Positions 58,221 through 64,000 of a stretch of 64,000 nt of DNA are shown here, one piece after another (positions within the stretch are counted from its first letter, which is position 1; every line of letters starts with the position of its first letter). This DNA is from Ligustrum vulgare (taxonomy: Eukaryota > Streptophyta > Magnoliopsida > Lamiales > Oleaceae). Location: assembly GCA_963555705.1 (NCBI GenBank), contig OY743180.1, positions 31,466,129 to 31,530,128 of the forward strand. Reading direction: 5' to 3'. The translations under genes were made by a program, and so were the position numbers. The notes below the pieces were generated by a model, which saw only the letters and a list, made by a program, of their open reading frames with translations, made no database searches and was not told where the DNA came from.

Positions 58221-58669
58221 TGTAAGGTTTCGAATCATACATGCACAATGGAAATTAAAAAGACTCAAAACCATAGCTTAAATCAACCTTGTACTTAGAT
58301 AGAATCTGTGATAAAAATAATACCTTTTATGAATGCCATGAATCTGAAATTTGAAACAGGAGGTACAATCTTGTCAACACCAGCTGTCCAATTGTTCAGC
58401 CTCTAACAGAAATCCAGACAACAAGTTGAATCTGGAACTCCATCAATCTTCAACTATTGGAACAGATTTGAGAGTATTAGGTCCCGTTCTCTTTGCTATT
58501 TTGAACCCGTTTTGAGTTTTCGGTTTTTGAAAATATCAAAAACGCGTTCACTTTACCCATTTTCAGAAACGCGTTTTCCAAAACACCCAAAAAAAAATGT
58601 AAAGGAAACTCAAAACGATTTTATTACGTTTTGAATATTTTGTGTTAAAAAGTCCAAAACGCGCGTTTT

Positions 58670-58709
<40 letters not shown>

Positions 58710-59101
58710 TTTTGTAAATGTGAGATACTTCCTTCACTTGAAATTCTTATATTATTTTGTCATTATATATAGATCCATGTAAATATTTTTTTTTTTTTTT
58801 TTTTTTGTAATTTTTTATTTATTATTATTATTTTTAAATGTGAGACACTTCCTTCACTTAAAGTTCTTATGTTATTTTGTCATTATATATAGATCCATGT
58901 TAAGATTTTTTTTTTTTTTTTTGTAAAATTTTTTATGTTATTATGTCATTATATATATAGATCAATGTTAAGTTTTTTTTCTTGTAATTTTTTTTTTTAT
59001 TTTTTTTGTAAAAGTAAGACACTTCCTTCATTTGAAATTCTTATATTATTTTACTATTATATAGATCCATGTTAAGATTTTTTTTTTTAATTATTTATTT
59101 A

Positions 59102-59193
<92 letters not shown>

Positions 59194-59774
59194 TTTTTTT
59201 TTTTTTTTTGTAAATGTGAGACACTTCCTTCACTTGAAGTTCTTATATTATTTTGCCATTATATATAGATCCATGTTAAGATTTTATTGGTATGAGGTTA
59301 AATTTTTGTTTAGCTGAAACAATATTAATGATGAATTTATTGACATAGAGAATTAACTGATTTATTAATATTAAAATTAATGTAATTCAACAAATCAACC
59401 ATTTTTTACATATAAAATATCACAAAATAAATATATCAGAAAATTACAAAGTAAACGCATTTTTCAGTTTTCTATTTTTTAAGACAGTTTTCCAAAATCA
59501 CAAAGAGAACATGTTTTCAGCAATCCCAAAACAAACAACCAAAATCCAAAATTCAAAACAAAATCCAAAACTCAAAATCCAAAACCGAAACACAAAGAGA
59601 ACGTCCCTTTAACTTCTCTTTGTGTTAGTAAGAGAAAAATCCTGCGCTAAAATAAATACGACTCCCTCTTAATTTCTCTAAAATAGTGCATTTATTTATA
59701 TATGCACTTGAAAATCTTAACCCTATTCACAATAGGGCCATCAATGGGCCTAAATTAATTAATCATATTAATTA
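58221..59774 (-). repeat. 5' LTR of copia-2, main part (remainder 63501-63562)
   Basis: Starts tgtaaggtttcg; split by the MULE-like insert E2 at 59775. The last 62 bp lie at 63501-63562 and end ...ttctaaca like the other copia LTRs. A MITE occupies 58480-59607. Confidence 0.83.
58480..59607. mobile_element. MITE in 5' LTR of copia-2 with T-run and (TTA)n expansion
   Basis: Same site as the MITE at 39930. Ends GGTCCCGTTCTCTTTG and complement of GGGACGTTCTCTTTGTG give an inverted repeat; flanks TTA (58477-58479) and TTT (59608-59610). The centre carries three or four diverged copies of a segment with agacacttccttcacttgaa, separated by long T runs (58672-58708, 58788-58806) and (TTA)n at 59108-59192. 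The leucine-rich ORF at 59069 is a product of the TTA run. Confidence 0.7.
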
Positions 59775-60426
59775 GTGGTAATTACACAACACCAGGTTTT
59801 TATATTCAACAATTCATAAAATAGGTTTTTCAGTTTTGAATTCAACACTCAGGTTTTAATTATCTATTAAAATATTGATTAATTATATTACCCCATGCCT
59901 ACATACCCAATACCCTCCAATTGCAATTTCAATTGGGATTTTAAATAGAAGTCAGAACTTCGTGCTCTGTGAACTCCAATAGGTGAACTCCACTCCACTC
60001 CACTCGACGTCTCCGAACGCCACTCCCCTCCGGGCACTGACTCCACACTCCAAAAGTGGCATCTTAAGGCCCCGCTAGCCGCTGCAAGACCCAGTTAAAG
60101 CGGCGCTCAACCTCGCAGCAACAACAAATGTGCGACGAGCTTCGAGTTGCAGTCATTCCTTGCAGTAGAGGTGCTCAACTGCAATGTCTTCAGTGATATC
60201 ATTGACGTCCTTGGTTGTAGTTTCGTCATCTCCGTCATCAGTAGCCTCATGTTTTCCTTTTGCTTCCGACCATAGAAGCCGCCAGCACTAGCAGCGACTC
60301 AGGGTGGCGGGCAGCAAAAGCGCGGTGGTGCCTGCCCCGTGATGTGCCTGTGCTTAGCCAACTGCATAGTCATCAAGTGTTGATTTCTGCTCTCTCCTGG
60401 TTCGCGATGTCGATCTAAAGGCAAAT

Positions 60427-61252
60427 TGACGCGATCCCGGGAGGGGAATCTCGTCGAACAACGCGGAATAACGAAATCTAAAACCCTAGGAAAGATCTAA
60501 ATCAGATCTGACTCAAAAATAACAAGAACACGAATAAATAGACGGAAATTAAAATAAGATTGACGATAGGACCTGGACCCAACAATCATGACGCAATAAA
60601 TTGACGATGCGGATTGAAGAACCGAGGTTTTCGAAACGCCACAAGGGATGCTAAACTCCTTGATAAGTCCCTGATTGGAACGCCACAAACATTCAGGAAA
60701 GAATATTTGATAAGTTCTATAAATCGTTCTTCAAGAACAAGAAAAAAGGAATCCTCTTTTTCGAGAGAGAAAATCTCACATTCATTCAATAATATCAAAG
60801 TTGTTCTTTACAATGACCAAGACAGGGTAAAATAGTCCAAAAAACGCGTCAAAATTAAACCTAGCCGCAAAATAACGCGGCATTTTTACGGCCGTAACAT
60901 ATTTGTTTACGGCCGTAATTGACCCTCTGGTCTAAAGCTATTTTTATGACTTACGGCCGTGACATTGGTGCTTACGGCCGTAAGTCACCTTCTGAATAAA
61001 ACATGCATAATCCATTATGGCCGTGCGATAGCAAAGTTACGGCCGTGAATGTAGCTGTTACGGCCGTGAACACTGGTTTTACGGCCGTGAAAGTGCTCTT
61101 GGTCACCAAACCTTAACCCTTTTGATTCGGCTCGATCCCTTTGTCTCCTCGGCTCGCTTCCAACATGAAACTTGTGCCGTTTCCCGCGTAGATCACTGTC
61201 GCATTGCCGATAGGTCGACTTCTCCTTTGGTCTCCTACTTCGGATCACATCA
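60427..61252 (-). mobile_element. CRM-type solo LTR (826 bp) inside E2, TSD caaat
   Basis: TGACGCGATCCCGGG...GGATCACATCA flanked by caaat (60422-60426, 61253-61257). Related to the LTRs of element A (gaatctcgtcgaaca..cgcggaataacg). The minus strand still codes CDSDLRGKRHKFHVGSEPRR, matching the LTR-encoded tail of element A. Both internal region and second LTR are gone, so it arose by LTR-LTR recombination. Confidence 0.9.
60886..61090. repeat. phased TTACGGCCGTRA array in the solo LTR
   Basis: Copies start at 60886, 60907, 60951, 60972, 61015 (mutated), 61037, 61058 and 61079: spacings 21, 44, 21, 43, 22, 21, 21. The same two-turn phasing as in elements A and B. Confidence 0.9.
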
Positions 61253-61416
61253 CAAATTTACATTTCCAAGGTCTGAAGTTACTGATTGTATGGATCCGGA
61301 GTACCACTTGCCAATATGGTGGTTAGTTATGGCGAGGGTGTTCGGAGGTTGTGGTGTGCGGTGATGTTGACTAGGCTATTACTAGTTTTAGGCAAGGCAT
61401 AGGTCGCGACGTTGAT

Positions 61417-61850
61417 GGTGGTGTGGTGAAGCTTGTGTGGTTGTTCCGATGGCTGGGTCGATGCAATGGAGGTCGTGTGTGGTGAAATGTGAGCAGTGAG
61501 GGTGGTTGGCAGTACCAGGTTGTTATGGATGGGCAAGCATTTCAAAGCTTCAGCCAATGTGATTTCTATTTCAATGGTTTCAAATATGGTGGGGGTGATG
61601 TGGTTTCAGTGGTGATGGTATGGTGGTGGGGCGGTGGTGTGGTGAAGCTTGTGTGGTTGTTCCGATGCCTGGGTCGATGCAATGGAGGTCGTGTGTGGTG
61701 AAATGTGAGTAGTGAGGGTGGTTGGCAGTACAAGGTTGTTATGGATGGGCAATAATTTCGAAGCTTCAGCCAATGTGATTTCTATTTCAATGGTTTAAAA
61801 TATGGTGGGGGTGATGTGGTTTCAGTGGTGATGGTATGGGGGTGGAGCGG
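61417..61850. repeat. two-copy tandem repeat, 216-bp period
   Basis: Copy 1 begins near 61417 and copy 2 near 61632 (aagcttgtgtgg at 61429 and 61645). Differences are few. GTG-rich, in E2. Confidence 0.85.
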
Positions 61851-61973
61851 TGGTTTTAGTTGACAGTGAGGTGGTGGTGAGGTGGTTTCAGTTGTGATGG
61901 TAAATTGGTAGTGCAGTGATGTTTCAGTGGTTGTGGTGGTGAGATTACTGTTGTTTGTTGTTGGTGGTCGGGG

Positions 61974-62960
61974 TCACATATTTGAGTCACATGTGACATG
62001 TTCAAGCCATAGGTCATAGGTCATAGACGACATATTCAAATAATAGGTCACATCTCACATATTCGAGTCACACAGGCCTTTTTCGGGTCTCATGTTCAAA
62101 TCACATGTCACATATTTAAGTCATGGGTCACACGTTCAAATCACTGGTCACATGTCACATATTTAAGTCACATGTTACACGTCACATGTCAAATCTGTAT
62201 GGATTGTAGGTTATATTATGTAGGTCACATGTCACAACTCATTCAATCACATCATTTAATAGATAACACTTAATGTTTCAGGTCATGTAACATACTTCAT
62301 ATGTCACAGGTAATTTATATAGACATGGGTCACACTTCATATGTTCACAAGTCACATGTCCAAGTCACATGTTCAGGTCACGTGTTCAAAACAGGGTCAC
62401 ATGTCATAGATCACACATTTAAGTCACTAGTCACATGTTATATATTCAAGTCACAAAAAGTCACATTGCACTCACATGTCACATTTTCAGGTCACATGTT
62501 CAAACCATGTTTAATTCACAAGTCACATATACGAATCACAAGCTCAAGTCACAGATCATTGGTCACATGTTCAAGTCATGGATCACATCACAATTCATAT
62601 CTCAGGTCACATGTCACATTTCAAATCACAATTCAATTTCAACAAGTTATGGGTCACATGTTACATATTCAAGTCACAGTTCCAAGATAAGTGGACACCA
62701 GTTGCGGTCACATGTTCAAGTTACATAGGTCACATATCAATTTCAACAAGTCACAGTTCGATGGTAACATGTTCAAGCCACAGGTCATAGTTTATACCAT
62801 ATGTCACATGTCGTAATTTGAGGTCACATATTTAAGCCACAGGTCATAGTATATACAACATGTCACATGTTGCACTTAGAGGTCACATGTCATAGTTTAT
62901 ACATTTCAGGTCACTTGTAACACATGTAAAGTCATATTACATTGGTCACATATCAATTTC
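61974..62960. repeat. degenerate GTCACATG tandem repeat block (E2)
   Basis: About 1 kb of ggtcacatgttcaagtcac-like units, irregular in length. Related in wording to the block in E1 at 54855. Short ORFs here are repeat translations. Confidence 0.82.
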
Positions 62961-63567
62961 AGAATTCACAGATTCAAGAAAGTGTTGATAAATGGGGGGC
63001 ACATTTTGGGCAATCCTGAACTAAGAATTTCAGTAAGTTAAACTCCTGCTTCTATTTTCCCATCTGTATTCATAATCTTGAGTTGCAGAAATTTGTGAAA
63101 TGACAGTTTTTTTTTTTTTTTAATATATGGTGGTGTGGTTGTGGTGGTGGTGGTGCATCGGAGATTGGAAGGTTATGACGATGGTGACGGTGGTGGTTAG
63201 GGTGATCGGAGATACAGACAACGGTAGTGGAGCTCGAAGTTTGTGGTGGTGGTCGGAGATGGTGGTGCTCGTGGTCGGAGGTGGTGGTCGGAGGTGATGG
63301 TGATAATGGTGACATTGATGAAATGTTGCTACAATCTAGGAAGTTTTAAACTCTGTGGGGTGGAGTGGAATGGAGAAGGGTGGGTGGTTTAAGTGTAATT
63401 ATTATAAATGTTTTTATTATCACCTGATTTATGAATGTTTAAACTATTTTCTATAGTTTTGAAATGTATTATTGTAACAACCTGATTTGTGTATTTTCAT
63501 TATTAATTAATCTATTTGTAAAGTCCAACCCAACTAATTGGGCTTGTACATTAATTCTAACAATAAG

Positions 63568-63847
63568 CCCAATAATCGAGGTGCTAGTTTCCATTTCTTT
63601 CCAAATCTTTATAAGCCTTTAATTGGGGATATACTAAAGAAAACTTTATCTCCTTCGACAAATTCGAGCAGTTGTGGACGTTTATCTGCATAACTACTCC
63701 ATCGATCCAAACATGTCCTTCATGAGAAAATTACTAAATTCTAAAACAAAGTACTAGAACTTCCAAACATTGCCTAAGTTTATACTAAAATAAAGATTTT
63801 CTCGTTCAAGCTGTATTTTTAAAATGTTAAAAATTTGGAATGTTACA
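63568..63847 (-). pseudogene. Tekay-like element F: integrase segment fused to an LTR fragment
   Basis: The minus strand from about 63740 reads SSYADKRPQLLEFVEGDKVF, then KKWKLAPRLLGL, the integrase segment that continues at 39685. Just upstream (63847-63740) is an LTR start TGTAACATTCC matching 39361-39270. About 110 bp of LTR is fused directly to integrase, so most of F's interior is deleted. Confidence 0.7.
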
Positions 63848-64000
63848 TCTGGCTTGCGTGTTAACCCTGCTAGAGCGTTCGACCCTAAAGCAATTGCAGG
63901 ATAAACTACGTGCTCACCAGTGGACGTCACATTGTTAAATGAAATGTCCATATAGTGAATAATCTCTTGTAAGTCTTTCCCTCATTGCCTTATTATATCT
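63848..64000. other. unassigned flank at window end
   Basis: A minus-strand ORF crosses from here into the LTR fragment (63951-63754, starting MDISFNNVTSTGEHVVYP). I do not recognise it, and the crossing makes it unlikely to be a real gene. Confidence 0.3.

Larger units (their letters stand above)
59775..63500. mobile_element. MULE-like non-autonomous element E2, 3.7 kb, TSD tattaatta
   Basis: Exact 9-bp direct repeat tattaatta (59766-59774, 63501-63509) splits the 5' LTR of copia-2. Terminal inverted repeats are imperfect: TTACACAACACCAGGTT at the left against TACACAAATCAGGTTGTT on the right complement. The inside has GC-rich ORF-like patches (59990-60425, 61320-61960, 63110-63360), a tandem repeat, a GTCACA block and a CRM-type solo LTR. 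The composition suggests captured host sequence, but I recognise no gene. No transposase. Confidence 0.7.
39686..63562 (-). mobile_element. Ty1/copia element copia-2, 23.9 kb owing to nested insertions
   Basis: Left LTR 39686-40872 (3'), right LTR 58221-59774 plus 63501-63562 (5'), polypurine tract complement of 40873-40883, primer-binding site complement of 58209-58219. Flanks aaaag (39681-39685) and ataag (63563-63567) fit a 5-bp TSD with one change; removing the element rejoins the integrase frame of element F (LLGL/FKILEH). The interior is collinear with copia-1 apart from four large insertions. No intact ORF remains. Confidence 0.85.

Noticed and set aside
59069..59317. Leucine/phenylalanine-rich membrane protein ORF
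   Set aside because: Translation of a (TTA)n microsatellite and T runs within a MITE.
60000..60420. Host gene exon in the GC-rich left part of E2
   Set aside because: Composition is gene-like and it may be captured sequence, but no frame is open over more than a short stretch and I recognise no protein.
62301..62728. Two overlapping ORFs of 97-129 codons rich in Ser, His and Val
   Set aside because: Both are translations of the GTCACATG repeat block in different frames.
61974..62960. CRISPR-like array of GTCACATG repeats
   Set aside because: Repeat length and spacing are irregular, the intervening sequence is itself repeat-like, and the setting is a plant transposable element.

Overview
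This is a flowering-plant nuclear window made almost entirely of transposable elements nested inside one another. I could not support any intact single-copy host gene. The plant call rests on Ty1/copia and Ty3/gypsy elements of plant lineages (CRM-like and Tekay/Del-like), tRNA-Met type primer-binding sites next to LTRs, a Mutator-like element carrying a Ulp1-type protease gene, PIF/Harbinger, hAT and Helitron elements, and AT-rich spacers with plant-style introns. I cannot name the species.

Layout. (1) 1-7639: a degenerate Ty1/copia element on the minus strand (copia-1), cut by the window edge in its 3' LTR, with a 433-bp hAT-type MITE inside. (2) 7917-17056: a Mutator-like element (MULE) with two convergent genes: a nine-exon Ulp1-like cysteine protease gene (+) and a MuDR-type transposase (-). 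Between them lie two inverted repeats built from a RING-finger gene fragment. (3) 17290-18760: a decayed coding remnant interrupted by a 610-bp hAT-type element. (4) about 18.8-35.0 kb: a Tekay-like gypsy element on the plus strand (D), split twice by CRM-like gypsy elements on the minus strand. Element A (19902-23618, TSD cgagt) is a short derivative coding only gag/protease plus a basic tail protein and sits in D's LTR. Element B (26146-33333, TSD atatg) is near full length and sits in D's gag. (5) 35469-38600: Helitron-like elements in a tandem duplication, then a minisatellite. (6) 38733-64000: a Tekay-like element on the minus strand (F) whose integrase was split by a second copia element (copia-2, 39686-63562). 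Copia-2 has grown to about 24 kb by taking in a solo-LTR-like insertion (42532-44052), a 7.6-kb PIF/Harbinger element (46330-53960) that contains an LTR-like block, a GTCACA-repeat element (about 54.4-56.8 kb), MITEs in both LTRs, and a MULE-like element (59775-63500) that itself contains a CRM-type solo LTR (60427-61252).

Most boundaries come from target-site duplications read directly, or from comparing copia-1 with copia-2, which act as empty-site references for each other. Coding regions are broken by frameshifts and stops, many explainable as C-to-T changes.

The most unusual structures are: (a) in all CRM-type LTRs, an array of the 12-bp palindrome TTACGGCCGTRA, mostly in pairs spaced 20-22 bp apart (two helical turns), just behind the end of a coding tail that crosses the polypurine tract into the LTR; (b) RING-fragment hairpins in the MULE; (c) a near-perfect 39-bp-arm palindrome in the leader of D; (d) two separate elements sharing kilobase-scale GTCACA repeat blocks.
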